Shown here one piece after another: positions 9,120-15,646 of a DNA stretch of 18,421 nucleotides; position 1 is the stretch's first letter; every line of letters starts with the position of its first letter. This stretch comes from Fusobacteriota bacterium. Its GTDB lineage: Bacteria; Fusobacteriota; Fusobacteriia; JAPLKR01. Both the position numbers and the translations under genes were made by a program. The stretch spans positions 1 through 18,421 of the forward strand of contig JAPLKR010000032.1 of the NCBI GenBank assembly GCA_026387965.1. Reading direction: 5' to 3'. Under the pieces are notes generated by a model. It was given only the letters and a program-made list of their open reading frames with translations, was not told the origin of the DNA and did not search any database.

Positions 9120-9263
9120 TCAAAAATCTAAATCAATCAAAACTTAAGAAAAATTAAAAAAAATTATTCTAATTTTAATTAAAAATTAATCTCATTTTAA
9201 TCTCTATGGTGTATACTATAAGAAGGGACACCCTTTGACAGTGTTGAAATTAATAATTAAAAA
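9120..9263 (+). promoter_or_regulatory. AT-rich upstream region and promoter of the 62-residue gene
   Basis: TTGACA (9235-9240) is a perfect -35; at 17 bp spacing the -10 is a poor TAAAAA (9258-9263). A second -10-like TATACT lies at 9212-9217 without a good -35. The stretch 9120-9205 is almost all A and T with repeated runs of 4-8 A or T, like a bent or UP-element region. A short dyad AAGGG-ACA-CCCTT overlaps 9223-9235 and a palindromic TTAATAATTAA (about 9249-9259) lies in the spacer. Which promoter is used cannot be told from sequence. Nothing coding is seen in 9001-9285. Confidence 0.45.
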
Positions 9264-9285
9264 TATATGAAAGGAGGAAAATAAT

Positions 9286-9474
9286 ATGCGCAGTTTAGAT
9301 ATTATCAAAAAAGAGGTCCATCGTTTATCATCAGTGGCTCACGGTAAAGGAAAAGATACCATTACTCTGGTTATGACAGAAGAAGAGTTCCAAAACTATG
9401 GACATGAATTAAATTTTTCAGCAGACTGGACACGAATTCATGGCGATGATGTTTATGTTCATATTAAATTGTAA
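9286..9474 (+). CDS. Small conserved-looking protein of unknown function (62 aa)
   Basis: I do not recognise this gene. It is very likely real: the ATG follows AAAGGAGG by about 7 nt, an AT-rich promoter region precedes it, and a terminator hairpin begins 7 nt after the stop. The protein is soluble, with no signal peptide, membrane segment or cysteine. It has a basic, helix-prone start (MRSLDIIKKEVHRL), a middle strand-like part (DTITLVMTEEEF) and a strand-rich end (DDVYVHIKL), so a small alpha-beta fold is likely. Several histidines are present (residues 12, 19, 40, 52, 59). It lies on the opposite strand to the housekeeping genes, next to a universal-stress-type gene with a similar ribosome site. 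Function cannot be inferred. Confidence 0.8.
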   Translation: MRSLDIIKKEVHRLSSVAHGKGKDTITLVMTEEEFQNYGHELNFSADWTRIHGDDVYVHIKL

Positions 9475-9480
9475 AAAGTA

Positions 9481-9509
9481 AAGAAAGAGCCTACATAGGC
9501 TCTTTCTTT
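9481..9509 (+). terminator. Intrinsic terminator after the 62-residue gene
   Basis: A 13-bp perfect stem, arms 9481-9493 and 9496-9508 (AAGAAAGAGCCTA and its complement), has only CA between the arms and so folds with a slightly larger loop. It ends in TTTCTTTG, a modest T-rich tail. It separates the small gene from the following stress-protein gene. Confidence 0.75.
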
Positions 9510-9605
9510 GTATCTTTCAACTCACAAAAATGAGTCTGACTAAAAAACCCGTACAAATAATTTCCACTACTAAGTAAGAGCAATTTAAAGACAAAAAATA
9601 TAGTA

Positions 9606-9634
9606 TTGACACAAATAAAATGCTCTACATTTTT
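9606..9634 (+). promoter_or_regulatory. Possible promoter of the universal-stress-type gene
   Basis: TTGACA (9606-9611) is a perfect -35 about 46 nt before the GTG start. At standard spacing (17 bp) only ATTTTT is found as a -10, as in the promoter of the gene to its left, which also pairs a perfect -35 with a poor -10. This may mean that an activator is needed; that is inference. Confidence 0.4.
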
Positions 9635-9657
9635 AAGTAGTGTAAAAGGAGGAAAAA

Positions 9658-10551
9658 GTGAAAAAAATTCTTATTTTATTAACTGGTAGTGAAGCTGCCG
9701 ATAACGTTATTTTTAAAAGTATCCCTGCTCTGCTTAAAATGAAATGCTGCTTTGATTTCATTTATATTCGTGAAAAGCCTCTGGATGTAGAATATTTTGC
9801 ACCTAAAATATTGGCGCAAGGCATCAATGATAGCTCTCTTTACAATGAATTTAAACAGCAGTACGATAACAAGATTCAAGAGTATATCAAAGCTCATAAA
9901 TGCACAGCAAAGTTAATTTTTGAAGAGTGCCACTGTGGGGCTCAAACATTTATGGATTACTTAAACTATTATGACTTAGCAATAATCACAAAGAATCCTT
10001 TGAATTATTTTGTAAAAGAAATATTGAAATTGCACACTAGACCATTAATACTTCTTGATGAAATCCCTCTTGAAAAATTTCATTCTATCTCCGTTGCTTT
10101 CGATGATAGTGTACAAGTATGCAAAAGTATTTTCCTTTTTGTAGCTCTTTTCCAAAATATGATTCACTCGGTTAGTTTGAATAGTTATGGAAAAATTACG
10201 GATAATCAGAAAATACATGAATATATTAGGAGCAAACACCTGTTGGTTAATGCCACCACTACTGAAAAAGAGCCTTACTCCTCCGTTGAAGGAGTATTAG
10301 ACATCATGGCTCAAAATAATTTTTCAGGAATTGGTAGTTTAAGGTATTCTCAATTTCAATATATCCGAAGCAACGAGGTTCACATTGATGAGAAACATGA
10401 AAATAGTGAAGATCATTTCATTAACTCATTAGAAAAGGGTAATATTTGTATTATGGGAATGCTTAGTCACTCAGCCTTTTTTGAGCAACTTCTTGGGAAT
10501 ATGGGAATACAATTACTTAAAAAAATTAAAAAGCCTATATTTATTGGTTAA
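9658..10551 (+). CDS. Tandem universal stress protein (UspA-like), degenerate nucleotide site
   Basis: A soluble 297-residue protein that appears to be two UspA-type domains in one chain. The first begins KKILILLTGSEAADNVIFKSIPALL and runs to about 135; the second begins near 143 (ISVAFDDSVQVCKSIFLFVALF) and ends NICIMGMLSHSAFFEQLLGN, then KKIKKPIFIG, the recognisable UspA end. The family's ATP-binding signature GxxG-x9-G(S/T) is changed: the second Gly is Ser and the last pair is GN, so nucleotide binding may be lost. UspA proteins help survival under starvation, oxidants or other stress by mostly unknown means. The GTG start at 9658 has AGGAGG 5 nt upstream. It stands alone on the plus strand between two terminators. 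Family call is good by pattern; exact role unknown. Confidence 0.75.
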   Translation: MKKILILLTGSEAADNVIFKSIPALLKMKCCFDFIYIREKPLDVEYFAPKILAQGINDSSLYNEFKQQYDNKIQEYIKAHKCTAKLIFEECHCGAQTFMDYLNYYDLAIITKNPLNYFVKEILKLHTRPLILLDEIPLEKFHSISVAFDDSVQVCKSIFLFVALFQNMIHSVSLNSYGKITDNQKIHEYIRSKHLLVNATTTEKEPYSSVEGVLDIMAQNNFSGIGSLRYSQFQYIRSNEVHIDEKHENSEDHFINSLEKGNICIMGMLSHSAFFEQLLGNMGIQLLKKIKKPIFIG

Positions 10552-10571
10552 TTCAAATGTATCTTAAAATG

Positions 10572-10609
10572 AGAAGCCGATTCTGCTGAATCGGCTTCTT
10601 TAATATTTT
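10572..10609 (+). terminator. Intrinsic terminator after the stress-protein gene
   Basis: A perfect 12-bp stem AGAAGCCGATTC (10572-10583) and its complement (10588-10599) with a TGCT loop, followed by TTTAATATTTTT. It lies about 20 nt after the stop and should end the plus-strand transcript. Confidence 0.9.
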
Positions 10610-10909
10610 TACACCGTATCTAAATAGTTCACTCAGTAGTTTTATAATATCGAAAATGTCTTATAATTACAAGTGTTAAATCAATAATTCATCCTAATAT
10701 CTTCAGCACTTTTGGCCATTTCCTTTTCTAAAATTCATTCGCAATATCATAAGATATTTCTCTAATATATAGAAAAAAACATCTGCGTTTTTTATAAAAG
10801 TTTTATTTTCCGTATGAAACCTATATATCCATGATATTAAACACTAACTTTTTGCGTTTTTTATTTGCTTTTATTATTTTTTTAATTATAAAAGAGTTTT
10901 CCCAATGAG
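10610..10909. other. AT-rich spacer without a recognisable gene
   Basis: About 300 bases between two convergent terminators. I see no open frame with a ribosome site on either strand. It contains a 12-bp direct repeat TGCGTTTTTTAT at 10784-10795 and 10853-10864, a near-palindrome CTTATAATTACAAG at 10660-10673, and a small dyad AATATC-ATAA-GATATT at about 10743-10758. Because both flanking genes are ended by hairpins pointing inward, most of this stretch may be untranscribed. Confidence 0.5.
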
Positions 10910-10910
10910 T

Positions 10911-10944
10911 AAAAAGCTCCTCAACTTACGGGTTGAGGAGCTTT
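10911..10944 (-). terminator. Intrinsic terminator of rpsO
   Basis: A perfect 13-bp stem, arms 10913-10925 and 10932-10944 (AAAGCTCCTCAAC and its complement) with a 6-nt loop. On the minus strand it ends in TTTTT, and it starts 17 nt after the rpsO stop. Confidence 0.92.
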
Positions 10945-10961
10945 AAGTGTTTAATCGTCAA

Positions 10962-11216
10962 CTATTTTCTGATTCCAAGCTCTTGAATAAGTGCTCTGTA
11001 CCCTTCGATATTTTTTGATTTTAAGTAGTCTAGAAGTCTTCTTCTTTGTCCTACCATTTTTAAAAGACCAAGTCTTGAATGGTGATCTTTAACATGTACT
11101 ATTAAATGTGCTGTTAAAGATTTGATTGAATCTGTAAGCAGTGCGATTTGAACCTCTGTACATCCTGTATCTGCTTCATGTTTTCCAAATTTTGCTACGA
11201 TTTCTTGCTTTGACAT
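10962..11216 (-). CDS. rpsO: 30S ribosomal protein S15
   Basis: Primary 16S rRNA-binding protein that nucleates the small-subunit platform. The 84-residue sequence keeps the S15 core: EADTG near residues 14-18, [34 protein letters not shown], and the end [11 protein letters not shown]. It is about five residues shorter than the usual 88-89 at the N-terminus, and there is an in-frame stop just upstream, so the ATG at 11216 is the only reasonable start. The usual SPEVQ is CTEVQ here (Cys19-Thr20). The ribosome site is weak and distant (GAAGGG about 12 nt upstream), which would fit translational autoregulation, common for S15, but this is inference. It has its own promoter and terminator and is not next to pnp. 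Confidence 0.97.
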   Translation of the reverse strand: MSKQEIVAKFGKHEADTGCTEVQIALLTDSIKSLTAHLIVHVKDHHSRLGLLKMVGQRRRLLDYLKSKNIEGYRALIQELGIRK

Positions 11217-11299
11217 TTTGCCTATTTCCCTTCAACTTTTATTATCTACTCCAAGTATGTAAACGGCAAGCTTACAAACATAGAATAAATTCATTTCAA

Positions 11300-11328
11300 A
11301 TTATACCATACTTTATCTATTTTGTAAA
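11300..11328 (-). promoter_or_regulatory. Sigma-A promoter of rpsO
   Basis: TTTACA (11323-11328), 17 bp, TATAAT (11300-11305), with TGG just before the -10 as an extended -10. The -35 begins 4 nt beyond the stop codon of the aminopeptidase gene. The leader of about 75 nt contains an imperfect hairpin around 11256-11283 (plus-strand TATGTAA and TTACAAACATA), a candidate for S15 self-control. Confidence 0.85.
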
Positions 11329-11331
11329 TTC

Positions 11332-12660
11332 TTATTTTACTGTATAGAAGGCCTTAACGAGTTTGTATAAATCACTTAGATCTTTTTTAGAAATAACTTC
11401 AAATGGGGAGTGCATCGACAGAACTGGAACTCCACAATCAATAGTTGAAATGCCTTTACTCTCAAGAAAGTGAGCTACTGTTCCCCCGCCACCCTCATCT
11501 ACTTTACCCATCTCATTAAATTGGATATCGATTTGATTATCACATGCAAGCTTTCTAATAAAGGCTGAAAATTCAATAGAGGCCTCACTCGCATTATATT
11601 TCCCTCCATGTCCAGTAAATTTTTGTATTGAAGCCCCTTTATTAATATAAGCAGCATTTTTTAAATCATGTACTCCAGCATAAATTGGGTCCACTGCAGC
11701 CGTTACATCTGCTGAAAGAGCAAAACTACTCCACAGAATACGTCTAAGTAATTGTTCACTATAATTTTTGCGCATTTTTTCTAAAAGTTCACCCAGTACA
11801 TACTCTAAATAATTAGAAGCAAGTCCTGTTCTTCCTTGACTACCTACTTCTTCTTTATCTGTCCAGTAACATAGCGTTGTCTTTTTAGGCACTTCATTAC
11901 TTGAAATTAGGGCTTGGAGCGCAGCAAATGCACAAGAACGATCATCGTGGGCATATCCCCCAATAAGCGAACTATCAATACCTACAAAACGTGCTCTACC
12001 AGCCGGAACTATTTCTAAATCCGCCGATTGCAAATCTTCTAGTTCAATACCGTATTCCTCTTTAATTTTATTCTCTATAAATTTTACAATCGGGTCTTTT
12101 TCACTTTCTGATTCTGTCGTTGCAAAAAGAATTTGTAGCTCTTCACCACTAATTACCTCTGGCATTTTTTTATCACGCTTTACTTTTCCATCTAAATGAG
12201 GCAGTAAATCAATAATCGTAAAAACCGGATCCTCACAATCTTCACCAATTACAAAAGTCTTGAGCTCGCCACTTTTCAATGCCACTACACCATGTAGTGC
12301 TAAAGGAATGGCTGTCCATTGATATTTTTTGATTCCACCAAAATAATGCGTTTTAGCCATAGCAATTCCATGTTCTTCATAAAATGGTCTGCCTTTCAAG
12401 TCAAGTCGCGGTGCATCGATATGAGAAACAGCTAAGTGACACCCCTTTTCAATATCATCACTTCCAACCACAATGGCTATAATGTTTTTACTATGAAGTT
12501 TACTATAAATTCTATCTCCAGCTTTAATCTCCTTAGCGCTATCGATATTAACAAATTCATTTTTTACAAGAATGCGTTCAGCATACTCCACACACTCCAT
12601 CTCTGTTTTACACTCTGATATAAAATCGATATATTTTTTTGCCAAAACATTTACTTCCAT
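11332..12660 (-). CDS. M18-family zinc aminopeptidase
   Basis: Cytoplasmic metallo-aminopeptidase of the M18 family (aspartyl aminopeptidase/aminopeptidase I type), which removes N-terminal residues from peptides using two metal ions. In 442 residues the family motifs are in order: SHIDAPRLDLK with His80 and Asp82, GYAHDDRSC (236-243), DKEEVGSQG (268-276, Glu270-Glu271 catalytic region), LSADVT (Asp318) and SMHSPFEV (His417). Length and motif order match bacterial members of the Thermotoga-type aminopeptidase. The ATG at 12660 has AAGGAGA about 8 nt upstream. A -10-like TATAAT (12687-12692) lies just after the terminator of the permease gene, with no good -35. Substrate preference, acidic or hydrophobic, cannot be read from the sequence. 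Confidence 0.93.
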   Translation of the reverse strand: MEVNVLAKKYIDFISECKTEMECVEYAERILVKNEFVNIDSAKEIKAGDRIYSKLHSKNIIAIVVGSDDIEKGCHLAVSHIDAPRLDLKGRPFYEEHGIAMAKTHYFGGIKKYQWTAIPLALHGVVALKSGELKTFVIGEDCEDPVFTIIDLLPHLDGKVKRDKKMPEVISGEELQILFATTESESEKDPIVKFIENKIKEEYGIELEDLQSADLEIVPAGRARFVGIDSSLIGGYAHDDRSCAFAALQALISSNEVPKKTTLCYWTDKEEVGSQGRTGLASNYLEYVLGELLEKMRKNYSEQLLRRILWSSFALSADVTAAVDPIYAGVHDLKNAAYINKGASIQKFTGHGGKYNASEASIEFSAFIRKLACDNQIDIQFNEMGKVDEGGGGTVAHFLESKGISTIDCGVPVLSMHSPFEVISKKDLSDLYKLVKAFYTVK

Positions 12661-12686
12661 GTTTTTTCTCCTTCAGTTTTTGAGTA

Positions 12687-12692
12687 ATTATA
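12687..12692 (-). promoter_or_regulatory. Possible -10 element of the aminopeptidase gene
   Basis: TATAAT on the minus strand 27 nt before the ATG, in ATGATATAATTAC. The matching -35 position falls in the T-run of the upstream terminator and is poor (GTGTTT). Another TATAAT overlaps 12700-12705. Some promoter is expected, since the terminator above is strong. Confidence 0.4.
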
Positions 12693-12704
12693 TCATAAAA
12701 TTAT

Positions 12705-12741
12705 AAAAAAAACACCCCTTTGCACTACAAAGGGGTGTTTT
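12705..12741 (-). terminator. Strong intrinsic terminator of the permease gene
   Basis: A perfect 14-bp stem, arms 12709-12722 and 12728-12741 (AAAACACCCCTTTG and its complement), loop of 5 nt, followed on the minus strand by eight T in all. It starts 1-2 nt after the permease stop codon. The plus-strand side is also T-rich, so it may work in both directions. Confidence 0.93.
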
Positions 12742-12742
12742 C

Positions 12743-14053
12743 TTATGGATTGGGACTGTTTTTCCTCAGTCCATAAAATGCAGGTATAATAAAAAGGAGA
12801 AGCATGCCACACAAAGCTAGTGTATTATTTGAACTCACAATTGACCAACCGCAAAAAAGTGCGGCAACCACACCAAGAATTGAAAAAAATATATAATTTT
12901 TTAGGGGTAGTTTATCTTTTCCAAGTTTAATAATAGCTAAGGCCCCATAAATATATGGGAATAAATACAAAATTACTGAAATGGTAATTATCTGCTGAAA
13001 CTGCATCTGCGCATGTGGCGAAATAGTTACAACAACAATCACGGTATAAATTACACCTAAAATGATAAGTCCATTTCTTGGCATTCCTTGGTTATTATTT
13101 TGAGCAAAAATTTTAGGAAACAGCTTATCTTTTGCAGCTGCAGTTGCAGCCTGCCCAATTAAAAACATCCATCCAGCTGTAGCACCAAGACATTTTAATA
13201 CAGTAACTATAGCCATTCCAGCCGTAATGTAATTATTATGAAACATAATATCGAGAGTGGTTTCAAAAGGGGCGTTACTATTAATAAGTACATCATGTGG
13301 AACAATTCCCATGATTACAATACACGCTAAAACATACACAACTGCCGCAATAACCACGCCAAAAATAGTAGCTAATGCCACATTTCTTTTTGCATTTTTT
13401 ACTGCTGCTGCCGTAACACACGCCGACTCTACACCAATAAAAGCCCAAAGGATGTTATTAAATGAATGATTAATTGCCGTACTTGTACTAAGATGTTGAG
13501 GATTCCATCCCGCCATAAAAATAGCAGGGTGGTAGTAATGCCAACCAAAAATAATAACTATGAATATAAATACCATGGCAATTAAAAATGTGGATGATTG
13601 AAATATCCCTACAAAACTAGTCCCTTTTATGTTTACCCAAGTCATTAACCAAATAACTATGATTTGAGTAATTAAAGCTACATGTATATTTTGAAACGCA
13701 GGGATTAAATACCCTAAATATCCTGTAATGATTGGAAGTAAACTTACAAGCGCTATCCAGTTAGCAATAGAGTATATCCAGCTCATTTGATATCCTGCAA
13801 ACTCACCAAAAGCTTGTTGTGCATAATAAGCTGGACCTGCTCCTTCAGAATAATGAACTGCTAGCTTCGCAAAAGTTAGTGCTAAGGCTAAAACACCAAT
13901 AATGGTAATAACCCATGCATACACTGTTATTCCACCAATTTGTGCAAGTGAAACTGGCAGCATAAATATTCCAGATCCCATCATATTACTTGCAACCAAA
14001 AGTGTCGCCGTAAAAAGGCCTAATTGCGCAATTTTTTTTGTTCCATTTTGCAT
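12743..14053 (-). CDS. APC-superfamily amino acid/polyamine permease or antiporter
   Basis: A 436-residue cytoplasmic-membrane transporter with about 12 hydrophobic spans. The N-terminus QLGLFTATLLVASNMMGSGIFMLP carries the APC glycine-rich GSGI motif (26-29) in unwound helix 1, and the middle FIGVESACVTAAAVKNAKRNVALA resembles helix 6 and the following loop in the PotE/CadB/AdiC antiporter group. That group exchanges a basic amino acid for its amine, but no decarboxylase gene lies beside it, so substrate is open. The ATG at 14053 has GAGGAG 7 nt upstream. It follows csp by 65 nt, most of which is the csp terminator; I find no clear promoter, so expression may need read-through from csp. A strong terminator follows directly. 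Confidence 0.9.
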   Translation of the reverse strand: MQNGTKKIAQLGLFTATLLVASNMMGSGIFMLPVSLAQIGGITVYAWVITIIGVLALALTFAKLAVHYSEGAGPAYYAQQAFGEFAGYQMSWIYSIANWIALVSLLPIITGYLGYLIPAFQNIHVALITQIIVIWLMTWVNIKGTSFVGIFQSSTFLIAMVFIFIVIIFGWHYYHPAIFMAGWNPQHLSTSTAINHSFNNILWAFIGVESACVTAAAVKNAKRNVALATIFGVVIAAVVYVLACIVIMGIVPHDVLINSNAPFETTLDIMFHNNYITAGMAIVTVLKCLGATAGWMFLIGQAATAAAKDKLFPKIFAQNNNQGMPRNGLIILGVIYTVIVVVTISPHAQMQFQQIITISVILYLFPYIYGALAIIKLGKDKLPLKNYIFFSILGVVAALFCGWSIVSSNNTLALCGMLLLFIIPAFYGLRKNSPNP

Positions 14054-14083
14054 ATATTTTTCTCCTCAGCGTTTTTTATATAT

Positions 14084-14110
14084 AAAAAAACCCGCATCTC
14101 TGCGGGTTTT
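14084..14110 (-). terminator. Intrinsic terminator of the cold-shock gene
   Basis: A perfect 10-bp stem, arms 14087-14096 and 14101-14110 (AAAACCCGCA and complement) with a TCTC loop on the plus strand, followed on the minus strand by a run of seven T. It starts 8 nt after the csp stop and lies before the permease start. Confidence 0.92.
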
Positions 14111-14118
14111 AAGGCTAA

Positions 14119-14319
14119 CTAACGTGGTTGTACGTTAGAAGCTTGAGGTCCTTTTTGTCCTTCAGTGATTTCGAAAACAACTTCTTCACCTTCAACTAAT
14201 GTTTTGAATCCAGGTTTTTGAATTTGAGAGAAATGTACGAATACATCTTTTCCATCTTCTGCTGTGATAAATCCAAACCCTTTTTCACCATTAAACCATT
14301 TTACTTTTCCGTTTTGCAT
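14119..14319 (-). CDS. csp: Cold-shock protein (CspA/CspB family)
   Basis: A 66-residue single OB-fold protein that binds single-stranded RNA and DNA and acts as an RNA chaperone. It has both nucleic-acid motifs: KGFGFIT (residues 13-19, RNP1) and DVFVHFSQI (25-33, RNP2), plus the opening [11 protein letters not shown] and the closing GPQASNVQP. Length is standard. The ATG at 14319 has GGAGG about 7 nt upstream. A consensus promoter and a leader of about 110 nt precede it, and a terminator follows. Long leaders that change fold with temperature are known for csp genes; that this one does is inference. A Fur/PerR-like box lies just upstream of the promoter. Confidence 0.98.
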   Translation of the reverse strand: MQNGKVKWFNGEKGFGFITAEDGKDVFVHFSQIQKPGFKTLVEGEEVVFEITEGQKGPQASNVQPR

Positions 14320-14370
14320 TTAATACCTCCGTATAATACTTTTTTTAGAACTTAGTGCCGATTTTGTAAC

Positions 14371-14398
14371 TTAAAGTACTATTCGAAAATATCTTTAA
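14371..14398 (-). promoter_or_regulatory. Hairpin in the csp leader with a UUCG loop
   Basis: On the minus strand TTAAAG-A-TATT-TTCG-AATA-GTA-CTTTAA forms a 10-pair stem with an A/GTA internal loop and a UUCG tetraloop. It lies in the middle of the csp 5' leader and is a candidate for temperature-dependent control of translation or mRNA stability. Confidence 0.5.
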
Positions 14399-14436
14399 AC
14401 CAACAATCTTTGCTACATTAAATTCCTTACTTAGAT

Positions 14437-14465
14437 AGTATACCTCTTTTATCATAAATTGTCAA
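14437..14465 (-). promoter_or_regulatory. Consensus sigma-A promoter of csp
   Basis: A perfect TTGACA (14460-14465), exactly 17 bp, then TATACT (14437-14442). The start point should be near 14430, giving a leader of about 110 nt before the csp ATG. It is among the best promoters in the window. Confidence 0.88.
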
Positions 14466-14472
14466 CAGGTAT

Positions 14473-14487
14473 TTATAATAATTATCA
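14473..14487. promoter_or_regulatory. Fur/PerR-like 7-1-7 box upstream of csp
   Basis: TTATAATAATTATCA differs at one position from the PerR box TTATAATNATTATAA and at one from the Fur box TGATAATNATTATCA. It lies 7 bp upstream of the csp -35. The remaining spacer to hydE (14488-14604) holds a 12-bp palindrome AAATCATGATTT (14509-14520) and nothing else that I recognise. In DNA this AT-rich a chance match is possible. Confidence 0.5.
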
Positions 14488-14604
14488 TTTGAAGTGTTTC
14501 TTCTACTCAAATCATGATTTTATTAAGGCCATTCAAAAATTATTTTAGTTTTTCTTTTGTTTTTTGCTGTGATGTGGTGAATCTCCCCACTCTCCATACC
14601 CTAT

Positions 14605-15639
14605 TTAATCTCCAACAGATTTAATTCTTCCTGACAGGCATGCTTTACAATGTTCGGGTGTGTCATCAATACACGGCTTGTTATCATACAGTTGGTACTT
14701 ACTTCGATACTGCTGCAATGTAATAATAGGCATCAGTATATTAGCTCCCGCTTTAAGCCCTTTTTCTCTACCTAAAGGATGAAGCGCTTGGAGTGCTGTT
14801 GTAGCTGCGATATTAATATCTTTAAGATAAAGCCGCCCTGCAGCAATCATTTTAAGCCCCAGTTCAAACGCTTTATCTCTATTTTCTTTCGTGTTTTCAT
14901 AAAACTTTGCAAATGGGGTATCCTGCGAATACACATAAGGACCCATTCCGATCATATCAATATCCATATCTTTGAAAAATTGAATATCCGCTACTAAATC
15001 ATCCAAAGTCTGAAATGGCAGCCCAATCATAACACCTGTTCCCACTTGATACCCTATATCACGCAGATTTTTCAAACACTCAACACGAGTATGCCACGAA
15101 TGAAGTGAATCTGATGGGTGCATTTTTGCATAAAGCTCAGGATTGGTCGTCTCAATTCTAAGTAAGTATCGATGTCCACCGGCTTTATACCAACGCTCAT
15201 ACGTCTCTCTACTTTGCTCTCCAAGCGAAAGCGTAACACCAAGTTTTCCATCACTTAATTCTTTAATTTTGCAGAGTACACTCTCAACTCTTTGGGTAAA
15301 TTCCTCACTTTGAATTTCTCCCGATTGTAGTGCAACAGAACCGTAGTTATTATCACAAGCCCATTTAGCCATCTCTAAAATTTCATCTTCAGACATTGAA
15401 AATCTATCGACAGATTCTTGGCTTTTTCGAATACCACAATAAAAACAATCTTTTGCACAAATGTTCGAAAATTCAATAATACCACGATAGTAAACCTTTT
15501 TACCAACCGTATTCTCTTTCATTTTGTAACTTTGTTTGTAAATTTCATCTAATACTTCAGGATTAGTTTCCAGAAGTATTTCCTTTATATCTTCTTTTGT
15601 CAATTTGTCTGACATACTTAATTCATAATAGTTTTTCAT
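14605..15639 (-). CDS. hydE: [FeFe] hydrogenase H-cluster maturase HydE (radical SAM)
   Basis: Radical-SAM enzyme that acts in making the diiron part of the [FeFe] hydrogenase H-cluster. The HydE hallmark YYRGIIEFSNICAKDCFYCGIR (residues 50-71) carries the CxxxCxxC cluster ligands Cys61, Cys65 and Cys68, and separates HydE from its relatives biotin synthase and PylB. The C-terminus has Cys323, Cys331 and Cys334 in a C-x7-C-x2-C arrangement, matching the accessory-cluster ligands of some HydE proteins. The 344 residues are of normal length. The ATG at 15639 lies 7 nt after hydF with only a weak GAGAG site, so coupling to hydF is likely; Met9 is a less likely start. No clear terminator follows. 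HydG and the hydrogenase itself are not in view. Confidence 0.96.
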   Translation of the reverse strand: MKNYYELSMSDKLTKEDIKEILLETNPEVLDEIYKQSYKMKENTVGKKVYYRGIIEFSNICAKDCFYCGIRKSQESVDRFSMSEDEILEMAKWACDNNYGSVALQSGEIQSEEFTQRVESVLCKIKELSDGKLGVTLSLGEQSRETYERWYKAGGHRYLLRIETTNPELYAKMHPSDSLHSWHTRVECLKNLRDIGYQVGTGVMIGLPFQTLDDLVADIQFFKDMDIDMIGMGPYVYSQDTPFAKFYENTKENRDKAFELGLKMIAAGRLYLKDINIAATTALQALHPLGREKGLKAGANILMPIITLQQYRSKYQLYDNKPCIDDTPEHCKACLSGRIKSVGD

Positions 15640-15646
15640 AGTCTCT

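Noticed and set aside
9679-10239. Minus-strand open frames within the stress-protein gene
   Set aside because: They are in antisense to a gene with a strong ribosome site and terminator, and lack start signals of their own.
10680-10765. Minus-strand stretch with a coding flavour (pieces such as EISYDIANEF and LEKEMAKSAEDIRMNY in different frames)
   Set aside because: Frames are very short and broken by stops, have no ribosome site, and match no family I know; calling a pseudogene would be guesswork.
12700-12705. TATAAT just before the aminopeptidase gene as a main promoter
   Set aside because: It overlaps the T-run of the strong permease terminator and has no usable -35.
12743-14053. A polyamine or arginine decarboxylase system around the permease
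   Set aside because: The permease resembles antiporters of such systems, but no decarboxylase or deiminase gene is adjacent.
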